Shown piece by piece: positions 26,905 to 35,828 of a stretch of DNA of 64,000 nucleotides. Where the stretch lies: assembly GCF_020144925.1 (NCBI RefSeq), contig NZ_NSLC01000010.1, positions 62,001 through 126,000 on the forward strand, read 5' to 3'. The translations under genes were made by a program, and so were the position numbers. Position 1 is the first letter of the stretch. Each line of letters opens with the position of its first letter. The notes beneath the pieces are model-generated. The model worked only from the letters and a program-made list of their open reading frames with translations. It had not been told where the DNA came from and searched no databases. The DNA comes from Afifella sp. IM 167 (GTDB lineage: Bacteria; Pseudomonadota; Alphaproteobacteria; Rhizobiales; Afifellaceae).

Positions 26905-29184
26905 TTAAAGGAATGCCTGCGGATCGACGTCCACCGAGACGCGGATGCTGCCGCGCGGCTTCGGCCCGGCCGCGAGCCAGGCCCTCAGATAATCGTGCAA
27001 TATCGCCGAAGTCGGCGCGCGCAGGAGAAGGCGGAAGCGGTAGCGGCCGCGGATGAGCGCGAGCGGCGCCTCGGCCGGGCCGAGGAGCTCAAGCCCCTTC
27101 TGGCGCGGCGCCCCGCGGGCGAGAGCGCGGGCATATTCCTGCGCCGCCGCCCTTTCCTCGCCGCTGACGAGGATGCCGGCAAGCCGCGAGAACGGCGGCA
27201 GCCCGCCCCTCTTCCGGCTGTCGATCTCCGCCCGGTAGAAAGACTCCGGATCGCCGGCGGCAAGCGCGGCGATGACCGGATGCTGCGGCTGCCAGGTCTG
27301 CAGGAAGGCGCGGCTCGCCTGGCCGGCGCGCCCGGCGCGTCCCGCCACCTGGGTGAGGAGTTGAAAGGTCCGCTCGGCTGCGCGCGGATCGCCCTGGGCA
27401 AGGCCGAGATCGGAATCGATCACCCCGACGAGCGTGAGGCTCGGAAAATTGTGCCCCTTGGCAACGAGCTGCGTGCCGATGACGATATCGGCCTCACCCC
27501 GCTCCACCGCCGCCAGTTCCAGCCTGAGGCGCGCCACCCCGCCAGACAGGTCGCTGGAAAGGACGAGACTGCGCGCATCGGGAAAATGCGCTTCCACCTC
27601 CTCCTGCAGGCGCTCCACGCCCGGTCCGCAGGCGACGAGGCTGTCCTCGGCGCCGCAGGACGGGCAGGCTTCCGGCCGCCTCTCCTCGTGGCCGCAATGG
27701 TGACAGGCGAGCACGCCGCGGAAGCGATGCTCCACCAGCCAGGTCGAGCAGTTCGGACAGGTGAAGCGGTGCCCGCAGGTCCGACAGAGCGTCAGGGGCG
27801 CGTAACCGCGCCGGTTGAGGAAGAGGAGACTCTGATGGCCCTCGGCGAGGTTCTGCCGGACCGCATCAATGAGCGGCGGCGACAGTGACTGGCCGCGCGC
27901 CGGGGGCGCGGCCTTGAGGTCGACGATTTCGATCGCCGGCGGCGTGCCGCCGCCGAAGCGCTCGGCAAGGCGGATATGCCGATAGCGCCCGCGCTCGGCG
28001 TTGACGCGGCTTTCCACCGAGGGCGTCGCCGAGGAGAGCACCACCGGAAATCCGGCGAGATGGCCGTAGGCGACCGCCATGTCCCTTGCGTGGTAGATGA
28101 CGCCCTCCTCCTGCTTGTAGGCGCCGTCATGTTCTTCGTCGGCGATGATGAGGCCGAGCTCGCGAAAGGGCAGGAAGAGCGCCGAGCGCGCCCCGATGAC
28201 GGCGCGCACCGAGCCATCGGCCACCCCCCGCCAGACCCTTTCGCGCTGGCGCGGGGGCATGTCGGAATGCCACTCGGCCGGCGGCGCGCCGAAGCGGGAG
28301 GAAAAGCGCTCCAGAGCCGCGGCGGTCAGCGCGATCTCCGGCATCAGGATGAGGACCTGCCGCCCGGCGGAGATCGCCTGCGCGGCGGCCTCGAAGAACA
28401 CCTCCGTCTTGCCGGCCCCCGTCACCCCTTCCACCAGCGCCACGGCGAATCGGTCGTCCCGCACCATCTGGCGAAGCGTCTCGGCCGCCTCCGCCTGCGA
28501 GCCGGAAAGGCCGGGCGGCCGGAAGTCCGGTTTCGGCTCTCCCGTCACCGGCCGGCGCGGCAGCCACACTTCTTCCAGAACGCCCTGCTTGACGAGCCCG
28601 TCGACCACGCCCGGCGAGACGCCGGCCTGGCCGGCAAGGCCGCTCTTCGACCAGGCGAGCCCGTCGCCGGCAAGTTCCAGCACCCGCCCGCGGGCAGGCG
28701 TCATCCGTTCCGGCACAGTCCCGGTGACCCGAAAGGCCTGAACCGGCTTTTCCGGCTCCAGCGCCGCCGGCACGCGCAGGACCATGCGCAGGACCATGCC
28801 CGGCGGCGAAAGGGTGTAATCGGCGATGAAGTCGATGAGCCTCAAAAGCGCCGCCGGCAGCGGTGCCGCGCCCAGCACCTCGCCGACCGGCTTCAGCCGG
28901 GAGCGGGCGACCGGCTTCTTTTCGCCGGCGTCTTCCTTCTCGGGCCAGACGACACCGAGCACGTTGCGCGCCCCAAGAGGCACGACGACGACACTCCCCG
29001 CACAAAGCGGCCGGTCGGCGAGATAGGTGTAGGCCCGCTCCAGCGCATAGGGCAGGAGAACGCTCACCTCGTGCTCGTCGTTTGGAAGAAGTTCCTGCTG
29101 GGCCACGGGGATTGAATGCTCCGGCGCCGGATCGACCGGCAGATAGGGAATCGCGCGCGAGACTAGCCGCTCGCGCGCCGGCAT
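26905..29184 (-). CDS. priA: Primosomal protein N' (replication restart helicase PriA)
   Basis: A 759-residue superfamily-2 3'-5' DNA helicase that reloads the replisome at stalled forks. Walker A is V-T-G-A-G-K-T-E-V, the Walker B box is D-E-E-H-D-G-A-Y, and the zinc domain carries the paired CxxC motifs (C-R-T-C, C-P-N-C, C-H-H-C, C-P-S-C). The N-terminal part (L-P-Y-A-L-E-R-A-Y-T-Y) is the fork-binding domain. The start is uncertain: I use the ATG at 29182-29184; a TTG at 29224-29226 would add 14 residues. Ribosome sites are weak for both. Confidence 0.94.
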   Translation of the reverse strand: MPARERLVSRAIPYLPVDPAPEHSIPVAQQELLPNDEHEVSVLLPYALERAYTYLADRPLCAGSVVVVPLGARNVLGVVWPEKEDAGEKKPVARSRLKPVGEVLGAAPLPAALLRLIDFIADYTLSPPGMVLRMVLRVPAALEPEKPVQAFRVTGTVPERMTPARGRVLELAGDGLAWSKSGLAGQAGVSPGVVDGLVKQGVLEEVWLPRRPVTGEPKPDFRPPGLSGSQAEAAETLRQMVRDDRFAVALVEGVTGAGKTEVFFEAAAQAISAGRQVLILMPEIALTAAALERFSSRFGAPPAEWHSDMPPRQRERVWRGVADGSVRAVIGARSALFLPFRELGLIIADEEHDGAYKQEEGVIYHARDMAVAYGHLAGFPVVLSSATPSVESRVNAERGRYRHIRLAERFGGGTPPAIEIVDLKAAPPARGQSLSPPLIDAVRQNLAEGHQSLLFLNRRGYAPLTLCRTCGHRFTCPNCSTWLVEHRFRGVLACHHCGHEERRPEACPSCGAEDSLVACGPGVERLQEEVEAHFPDARSLVLSSDLSGGVARLRLELAAVERGEADIVIGTQLVAKGHNFPSLTLVGVIDSDLGLAQGDPRAAERTFQLLTQVAGRAGRAGQASRAFLQTWQPQHPVIAALAAGDPESFYRAEIDSRKRGGLPPFSRLAGILVSGEERAAAQEYARALARGAPRQKGLELLGPAEAPLALIRGRYRFRLLLRAPTSAILHDYLRAWLAAGPKPRGSIRVSVDVDPQAFL

Positions 29185-29301
29185 ACCAAGCGGCGGCGCG
29201 CTCAAGAAATCTGTCGCCCGGGCCAATGCCAGGTTGAACGGAAAGCCTCGCGAAGGCCGGGGAACACTTGGCGAAGTGCCGGGTTGCCTTCCGACATCGA
29301 C

Positions 29302-30327
<1,026 letters not shown>

Positions 30328-30442
30328 GGCCCCCTTGCGCGCGAAGCCCGTCATGCCTTCATTCCGGCCAGCGAACGCTCTAGACAGGGCAACGAGTTAA
30401 AAGCACGCCGGCACCGGCCGGCCACAGGAAAAGGCAGAAGCC

Positions 30443-31099
30443 ATGAAATTCTTCGTCGACACCGCCGATGTAGCCGAGATCGGGGAGCTTGCCGCCGCGG
30501 GCCTTCTCGACGGCGTCACCACCAATCCTTCCCTCATCATGAAGTCGGGGCGCGGAATCCTGGAGGTGATCGCGGAGATCTGCGAGATCATCGACGGGCC
30601 GGTCTCCGCCGAGGTGGCGGCGACGGATTACGACACCATGCTGAAGGAAGGCCACAAGCTCGCTGAAATCGCCGAGAACGTGGCGATCAAGGTGCCGCTC
30701 ACCTGGGACGGGCTGAAGGCCTGCCGCACCTTCGCCGACGAGGGCCGCATGGTGAACGTCACGCTCTGCTTCACGGCGAACCAGGCGCTGCTGGCGGCCA
30801 AGGCCGGCGCGACCTTCATCTCGCCCTTCATTGGCCGGCTCGACGATATCGGCCTCAACGGCATGGATCTGATCGAGGAGATCCGCCAGATCTACGACAA
30901 CTATCCGATGCTCGAGACGGAGATCCTCGCCGCCTCCATCCGCACACCGAACCATGTGAAGGAAGCCGCCCTCGCCGGCGCCGACGTGGTCACCGTGCCG
31001 CCTTCGGTGCTGAAGGGCATCATCGACCATCCGCTGACGGATAAGGGCCTTTCGGCCTTCCTGGCAGACTGGAAGAAGACCGGCCAGTCGATCCTCTGA
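30443..31099 (+). CDS. fsa: Transaldolase-like fructose-6-phosphate aldolase
   Basis: A 218-residue TIM-barrel class I aldolase of the short transaldolase (TalC/FSA) family. The start M-K-F-F-V-D-T-A, the signature D-G-V-T-T-N-P-S-L (23-31) and the Schiff-base lysine K83 in V-A-I-K-V-P-L-T are all present. Members act either as transaldolase in the pentose phosphate pathway or as fructose-6-phosphate aldolase; the sequence alone does not settle which. It lies between the exchanger gene and xerC on the plus strand, an order seen in related alphaproteobacteria. Confidence 0.93.
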   Translation: MKFFVDTADVAEIGELAAAGLLDGVTTNPSLIMKSGRGILEVIAEICEIIDGPVSAEVAATDYDTMLKEGHKLAEIAENVAIKVPLTWDGLKACRTFADEGRMVNVTLCFTANQALLAAKAGATFISPFIGRLDDIGLNGMDLIEEIRQIYDNYPMLETEILAASIRTPNHVKEAALAGADVVTVPPSVLKGIIDHPLTDKGLSAFLADWKKTGQSIL

Positions 31100-31119
31100 G
31101 CGGTGGGGCGGGATGGCCC

Positions 31120-31135
31120 TTGAGGCTTGCTTAAC
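31120..31135 (+). promoter_or_regulatory. CtrA-like box upstream of xerC (one mismatch)
   Basis: TTGA-N7-TTAAC, one base off the CtrA consensus TTAA-N7-TTAAC, ends 23 bases before the xerC ATG in a short, otherwise GC-rich gap. Cell-cycle control of a chromosome-dimer recombinase would make sense. One mismatched copy is weak evidence. Confidence 0.3.
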
Positions 31136-31158
31136 CATGGCGGCGCATCCTCTCTGAC

Positions 31159-32118
31159 ATGCCGACCGAGCCGCCCTTCCTGCTGATCGCACGACCCGAC
31201 CTCGCCGGGCTCGCCGGCGAGTGGCTGGAGTACCTCAAAGGCGAGCGGCGGCTGGCGGCCAAGACGCTCGAAGCCTACCAGCGCGATTTCTCGCAGCTCT
31301 GCACCTTCCTCACGGGCCATCTCGGCAGCGCGCCTTCGCTGAAGGAATTCGCCACGCTCGCCCCTTCCGATATCCGTGCCTTCCTCGCCTCGCGCAGGGC
31401 GGGCGGGGCCGGATCGAGGACGCTGGCACGCCAGCTCGCCGCCTGTCGCTCCTTCGCCCGCTTTCTCGCCCGCCGCGGCCACGACGCGCCCTCCGCTTTC
31501 CAGGCGGTGCGCACGCCGAAGCTCGACAAAGGTGTGCCGAAAGCGCTGACGGTCACGGATTCGCTGGCGCTTGCCGAGGAGGCGGACAGCCTTGCCGAAG
31601 AGCCCTGGATCGCCGCGCGCGACCGGGCCGTGCTGCTTCTTCTCTACGGCTCGGGGCTGCGCATTTCCGAAGCGCTTGCCGTCACCCGCGCCGACGCGCC
31701 GGTGGGAGGGCGCGACACGCTCCGCATCACCGGCAAGGGCGGAAAGACGCGCATCGTGCCGGTCCTGCCGGTGGTCTCAGAGGCGATCTCCGGCTACCTC
31801 GCGCTCTGCCCGTTCTCCCTGGCGCCCGGCGAGCCGCTCTTTCGCGGCGCAAGAGGCGGACCGCTGTCGCCCCGCATCATCCAGAAGGTGATGGAGCGCC
31901 TGCGTTCGGCGATGGGCCTGGAGCCGAGCGTGACGCCGCATGCGCTGCGCCATTCCTTCGCCACGCATCTGCTGGGCAATGGCGGCGACCTGAGGACCAT
32001 CCAGGAACTCCTGGGCCATGCGAGCCTCTCCACGACGCAGAGCTACACCCATGTCGACGCGGCGCGGCTCCTCGACGTCTATCGCAGCGCCCATCCCCGC
32101 GCGGCAGGCGGCGGCTAA
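31159..32118 (+). CDS. xerC: Tyrosine recombinase XerC
   Basis: A 319-residue site-specific recombinase that with XerD resolves chromosome dimers at dif. The N-terminal SAM-like core-binding domain (about 15-105) is followed by the catalytic domain. All catalytic residues are visible: R168 (S-G-L-R-I-S-E), K193 (G-K-G-G-K), H261 and R264 (H-A-L-R-H-S-F), H287 (L-G-H-A-S-L) and the nucleophile Y296 (Q-S-Y-T-H-V). The Y-T-H-V-D end and housekeeping neighbours favour XerC over a phage integrase. No attachment repeats are seen. Confidence 0.93.
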   Translation: MPTEPPFLLIARPDLAGLAGEWLEYLKGERRLAAKTLEAYQRDFSQLCTFLTGHLGSAPSLKEFATLAPSDIRAFLASRRAGGAGSRTLARQLAACRSFARFLARRGHDAPSAFQAVRTPKLDKGVPKALTVTDSLALAEEADSLAEEPWIAARDRAVLLLLYGSGLRISEALAVTRADAPVGGRDTLRITGKGGKTRIVPVLPVVSEAISGYLALCPFSLAPGEPLFRGARGGPLSPRIIQKVMERLRSAMGLEPSVTPHALRHSFATHLLGNGGDLRTIQELLGHASLSTTQSYTHVDAARLLDVYRSAHPRAAGGG

Positions 32119-32197
32119 GACGCCGAAGCTGCGATCACACTTGCGTCATGGCGCGCAAATGGGCGCCCCCTCACCTTCCCCTTCGTCAGGTGCGGCC

Positions 32198-32213
32198 CTA
32201 TCCTCCAGGATAG
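32198..32213. promoter_or_regulatory. Palindrome upstream of a small secreted-protein gene
   Basis: CTATCCT-CC-AGGATAG, a perfect 7-base inverted repeat with a two-base spacer, lies 51 bases before the start of the 81-residue protein gene. Its symmetry suggests a repressor site. Some metal-responsive repressors use short symmetric sites of this kind, but no factor can be assigned. Confidence 0.3.
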
Positions 32214-32264
32214 CGGCGGAGTTTAGCGCTCCGTCCTGCGGAGAGAGACCGAGAGGAGACAGCC

Positions 32265-32510
32265 ATGCGGAAGATTGTTGTCGGCCTGGCCGGGATTTCG
32301 GCGGCCCTTTTCCTGACCGGCGCGGCGAGCGCCGGATGCGCCTTTCACAACCAGCAGGTCATGGCCTCGGCGGCCCCGGTAAAGGAAACCGTCGCCATGT
32401 CGACCCATGACGAGGCGACGCCGGCGACCCGTCCGGCGGAGGAAAAGACCGCTGCGGCGGAAAAAACCTGCATCGGAAAAGATTCTTGCCCTGAGGCGGG
32501 AACCAAGTAG
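32265..32510 (+). CDS. Small secreted cysteine-containing protein, unknown function
   Basis: An 81-residue protein I do not recognise. The N-terminus is a clear signal peptide (M-R-K-I-V-V-G-L-A-G ... G-A-A-S-A, cleavage around residue 23). The mature part of about 58 residues is Ala/Thr/Glu/Lys-rich, with three cysteines (C25, C69, C74) near its two ends plus two histidines. The context before C25 (S-A-G-C) is a poor lipobox, so a periplasmic product is more likely than a lipoprotein. GAGAGACCGAGAGGAGA precedes the ATG, and a strong terminator follows. The Cys/His content and upstream palindrome leave a metal-related role open. Confidence 0.72.
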   Translation: MRKIVVGLAGISAALFLTGAASAGCAFHNQQVMASAAPVKETVAMSTHDEATPATRPAEEKTAAAEKTCIGKDSCPEAGTK

Positions 32511-32569
32511 CGACTGGCCCGTTATCGGCATACTCCAGTCTAGGTTGCCAAGGGCAATCTGAAAAATTT

Positions 32570-32596
32570 ACGCCGGCCTCAGGCCGGCGTTTTTTT
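32570..32596 (+). terminator. Rho-independent terminator after the 81-residue protein gene
   Basis: A perfect 9-base GC-rich stem (ACGCCGGCC / GGCCGGCGT) with a TCA loop is followed directly by six T residues, 60 bases after the gene's stop. This is a textbook intrinsic terminator on the plus strand. Confidence 0.9.
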
Positions 32597-32755
32597 ATGT
32601 CCGACAGCAAGATAGGCTGGTCCGGCCGGCCGCCGGCGCTTGGGTACCCGCGCCGCCCGCGCGCTTTGGGGCGTGCTTATCCGGCTCAGAATTGTGCTAC
32701 GTTTCTTCCATTCGCCCTCCGTGACCGGGGAGGGAAAGAAAAACAAGGAGAGACC

Positions 32756-33202
32756 ATGCTTCGTTTTGGGGATGCATCGCGCCTGACGGCATATGGGGTA
32801 TTCGCCGGGCTAGTGCTTTTCGCCACGCCCGCACTGGCCATCGACTTCGGCGACGATGCGAGCAGATGGTCGAAGGACGGGGAATGCGACGACCCCCGCT
32901 TTTCCGGCCCTGGCATGACGGCAACGCCGCTCTTGAACGACGACATCCTTCACGATGCCACCGACTGCAAGCAGGCCTACGATGCCGGCCGCATCGTCTT
33001 CGGCAAGGAGGAGCCCAAGCCTCAGAACCAGCGGGTCGATTTCGGTGACGACGACGGCCGCTGGTCGAAAGACGGCGAATGCGACGACCCGCGCTTCGAA
33101 GGCCCGGGCATGACGGATACGCCGCTCCTCGACGCCGACATCCGCCACGACGCCACCGATTGCCGGCAGGCCTACGAGGCCGGACGCCTGAACCTGCGCT
33201 AG
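32756..33202 (+). CDS. Secreted protein with two tandem copies of a Cys/Asp-rich domain
   Basis: A 148-residue exported protein: signal peptide 1-28 (cleaved after A-L-A), then two near-identical units of about 50 residues (30-79 and 95-144) joined by a short charged linker. Each unit reads D-F-G-D-D ... R-W-S-K-D-G-E-C-D-D-P-R-F ... G-P-G-M-T ... T-P-L-L ... D-I-x-H-D-A-T-D-C-x-Q-A-Y-x-A-G-R, with one cysteine in each half (C44/C71 and C109/C136). The Asp-rich face suggests cation binding, and the cysteine pairs could form one disulfide per unit; both are inferences. CAAGGAGAGACC precedes the ATG. A strong terminator follows. Confidence 0.82.
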   Translation: MLRFGDASRLTAYGVFAGLVLFATPALAIDFGDDASRWSKDGECDDPRFSGPGMTATPLLNDDILHDATDCKQAYDAGRIVFGKEEPKPQNQRVDFGDDDGRWSKDGECDDPRFEGPGMTDTPLLDADIRHDATDCRQAYEAGRLNLR

Positions 33203-33223
33203 CGCGCTCACCGCTTCAGAAAT

Positions 33224-33256
33224 AAAGAGCGCCGGAAGCCTCCGGCGCTCTTTTTC
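33224..33256. terminator. Bidirectional terminator between the repeat protein and lpdA
   Basis: An 11-base stem (AGAGCGCCGGA / TCCGGCGCTCT) with an AGCC loop is flanked by A residues on the left and a T5 run on the right. It can therefore terminate both the plus-strand gene and the convergent minus-strand operon ending with lpdA. Confidence 0.88.
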
Positions 33257-33277
33257 GTTCCGGCCAGCGCTCCGGGC

Positions 33278-34681
33278 TCAGATGTGGATGGGCTTGAACC
33301 AGGCGGCCATCGCGGCCTCGCGCACGGCTTCCGACATCGTCGGATGGGCGTGGCAGGTGCGGGCAAGATCCTCCGCCGCGCCGGAGAACTCCATCAGCAC
33401 CGCCGCTTCGTGGATCATCTCGCCGGCCCCGTGCCCGACGATATGGACGCCGAGCACCCGATCCGTCTTCTCGTCGGCGAGAACCTTGACGAATCCGTCC
33501 GTGGCGTTCATCGCCCGCGCCCTTCCGTTCGCCGAGAACGGGAACTTGCCGACGCGGTAGGCAATTCCGGCTTCCTTCAGATCCTCTTCCGAGCGGCCGA
33601 CCACCGCGATCTCCGGATCGGTATAGAGGACGCTCGGGATGACGCCGTAATTCACATGCCCCTTCTGGCCGGCGAGGATCTCGGCCAGCGCGCTGCCCTC
33701 GTCCTCGGCCTTGTGCGCGAGCATCGGGCCGGCAATGACATCGCCGATCGCATAGATTCCATCGACGCTCGTCTTGAAGCCCTCGTCGGTCTTCACCCGG
33801 CCGCGCTCGTCTGTCTCCACGCCGGCCTCCTCGAGCCCGAGCCCTTCCGTATAGGGCCGCCGGCCGATCGCAACGAGCACGATGTCGGCGTCGAACGTAT
33901 CGGCATCGCCGCCCGAGACCGGCTCGACGCTGACCCGAAGCCCCTTCTTTTCCGAGCGCACGCCCGTCACCTTGGTCGAAAGGCGGAAATCGAGCCCCTG
34001 CTTCTTCAAAATGCGCTGCGTCTGCTTGGCGACCTCGCCATCCATGCCGGGCAGGATGCGGTCGAGGAATTCCACCACCGTCACCTGCGAACCGAGGCGC
34101 CGCCAGACAGAGCCGAGTTCGAGCCCGATGATGCCGGCGCCGACGACGAGAAGCTTTTCCGGCACCTTTTCCAGCGACAGCGCGCCGGTGGAGGAGACGA
34201 CCTTCTTCTCGTCGACCGTAACGCCCGGTAGGGGCGCGGAATCGGATCCCGTGGCGATGACGATCGCCTTCGTCTCCAGCACCTGGCTCTCGCCCTTGTC
34301 AGCGCTGACCTCGACCTTGCCGGGCCCGAGGATCCGGCCGGTGCCCTCGAAGCCGTCGATCTTGTTCTTCTTGAAGAGATAGGCGACGCCCTCGACGTTC
34401 GACTTCACCGTCTTGTCCTTGTGGGCGAGCATCCCCGAAAGGTCGAGCTCCGGCTCCACCTTGATGCCGAGATCGGCAAAGCCGTGGCCGGCATGTTCGA
34501 ACATCTCCGAGGCGTAGAGCAGCGCCTTGGAGGGGATGCAGCCGACATTGAGGCAGGTGCCGCCATAGGTCGCCCGCTTCTCCACCACCGCCGTCTTGAG
34601 GCCGAGCTGGGCCGCGCGGATGGCGCAGACATAGCCGCCGGGTCCGGAGCCGATGACGATGAGGTCGTAGGTGTCGGGCAT
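33278..34681 (-). CDS. lpdA: Dihydrolipoyl dehydrogenase (E3)
   Basis: A 467-residue FAD-dependent disulfide oxidoreductase that reoxidises the lipoyl groups of 2-oxoacid dehydrogenase complexes using NAD+. The FAD motif is G-S-G-P-G-G-Y (11-17), the redox pair C43/C48 lies in G-G-T-C-L-N-V-G-C-I-P, and the NAD motif appears as V-V-G-A-G-I-I-G-L-E. The active-site H-A-H-P-T-M-S-E is near the C-terminus. It is the last gene of the mdh-suc operon, so it most likely serves the 2-oxoglutarate dehydrogenase. Confidence 0.98.
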   Translation of the reverse strand: MPDTYDLIVIGSGPGGYVCAIRAAQLGLKTAVVEKRATYGGTCLNVGCIPSKALLYASEMFEHAGHGFADLGIKVEPELDLSGMLAHKDKTVKSNVEGVAYLFKKNKIDGFEGTGRILGPGKVEVSADKGESQVLETKAIVIATGSDSAPLPGVTVDEKKVVSSTGALSLEKVPEKLLVVGAGIIGLELGSVWRRLGSQVTVVEFLDRILPGMDGEVAKQTQRILKKQGLDFRLSTKVTGVRSEKKGLRVSVEPVSGGDADTFDADIVLVAIGRRPYTEGLGLEEAGVETDERGRVKTDEGFKTSVDGIYAIGDVIAGPMLAHKAEDEGSALAEILAGQKGHVNYGVIPSVLYTDPEIAVVGRSEEDLKEAGIAYRVGKFPFSANGRARAMNATDGFVKVLADEKTDRVLGVHIVGHGAGEMIHEAAVLMEFSGAAEDLARTCHAHPTMSEAVREAAMAAWFKPIHI

Positions 34682-34745
34682 GTCGGCTCGTTATCTCCGT
34701 CTGTTTTTCGTTTGCGTGCGAAAGGTAGTCATTAGCGGCGGGCGA

Positions 34746-35357
34746 TCAACGCTCGGCAAAGGCAAGCCTCAGCCCGAAGCCGGCGAAGGCAAGCGCCGTC
34801 GCCCGGCGCATCCAGGCCATCGCTCGCGCGCTCTCGATCACCTTCTGGCGCACCAGCGCGGCGAAGACGCCATAGAAGACGAAGACGACGAAGGTCATCG
34901 CCATGAAGACGCCGGAGAGCGCCAGGAGCTGGAGGCTGGTGCCGCCCTCGGCCGGCACGAATTGCGGCAGGAAGGCGACGAAGAAGATCGACAGCTTCGG
35001 ATTGAGAAAGTTGATGAGGATGCCGGTGCGCACGATCTCGCGCGCCTTGCGCTCGGCCCGCGCTGCCGGCGTCAGCGCCAGCGGCCCGGCATTCCGCAGC
35101 GTCGTCACCGCGAGATAGAGGAGATAGGCGACGCCGAGATATTTGAGCGCCGCAAAGAGCGTGGCGCTCGCATGCAGGAGCGCCGCGAGCCCGAGGATCG
35201 AAGCGGCGAGATGCGGCACGATGCCGAGCGTGCAGGCAAACGCCGCGATGAGGCCGGCACGCCGCCCGCCCGTCAGTCCCGCCGCGATGGTGTAGACGAC
35301 GCCCGTCCCGGGAACGAGGACGATGAGGAGGCTCGTCAGCAGGAATTCGATGCTCAT
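34746..35357 (-). CDS. LysE/RhtB family amino-acid exporter
   Basis: A 203-residue inner-membrane protein with about six transmembrane segments. Family features include the opening hydrophobic helix with V-P-G-T-G-V-V-Y-T (LysE motif P-G-P/T) and G-I-L-I-N-F-L-N-P-K-L-S-I-F-F near the middle. Members export amino acids or homoserine-like metabolites; the substrate is unknown here. It sits between a MAPEG gene and lpdA inside the TCA operon. I start at the ATG at 35355-35357; the frame is open upstream but would overlap the MAPEG gene. Confidence 0.88.
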   Translation of the reverse strand: MSIEFLLTSLLIVLVPGTGVVYTIAAGLTGGRRAGLIAAFACTLGIVPHLAASILGLAALLHASATLFAALKYLGVAYLLYLAVTTLRNAGPLALTPAARAERKAREIVRTGILINFLNPKLSIFFVAFLPQFVPAEGGTSLQLLALSGVFMAMTFVVFVFYGVFAALVRQKVIESARAMAWMRRATALAFAGFGLRLAFAER

Positions 35358-35404
35358 TGCGGCTCCCGTCTCTTCACCCGGCCAGCCCGCGCCCGCCACG
35401 CAGC

Positions 35405-35812
35405 CTATGTGAGCAGCGCCCAGGCCATCAGGAGGAGGCCGCCCGTCGCGATCGCCCAGACGATACTCCTGATATAGGGAATCCCGGCAAGATAAAGCGG
35501 CAGATAAAGGACGCGGCCCCAGAACCACAGATGCGCGCCGACGGCGCCGAGACCGCCGGTCTGGCCGGTGACGGCAAGCGCCACGGCAAGGCCGACGAAG
35601 GCGGCGTAGGTTTCCAGGAAATTCTTCAGCGCACGCGCCGAGCGCCCGGCCATCAGGCCGTCGGCCTTCGGCCCGCCGTCGCGGGCGCTGGCGTTCCATT
35701 CCAGCCCCGTCTCGCGCGTCATCGTCCCGGACTGGACGAGGATGTGCACGACGAGAAGGACGACGCTCCAGCCGAGAAGCACGAGCTCGGTGGAAAGGGG
35801 GGCCGATTCCAT
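35405..35812 (-). CDS. MAPEG family membrane protein
   Basis: A 135-residue protein with four predicted transmembrane helices belonging to the MAPEG family (membrane-associated proteins in eicosanoid and glutathione metabolism). The helix 2 region R-A-L-K-N-F-L-E-T-Y-A-A-F (about 61-73) carries the conserved N and E-T residues. Bacterial members are mostly uncharacterised; some have glutathione transferase or peroxidase activity. It starts 16 bases after the sucB stop, so it is co-transcribed with the TCA genes, though no functional link is evident. Confidence 0.9.
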   Translation of the reverse strand: MESAPLSTELVLLGWSVVLLVVHILVQSGTMTRETGLEWNASARDGGPKADGLMAGRSARALKNFLETYAAFVGLAVALAVTGQTGGLGAVGAHLWFWGRVLYLPLYLAGIPYIRSIVWAIATGGLLLMAWALLT

Positions 35813-35828
35813 CGGTTTCGTTCCCCTC

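Noticed and set aside
31159-32118. Phage or integron integrase
   Set aside because: Length, motif set and housekeeping neighbours fit XerC; no attachment repeats, cassette genes or phage genes are present.
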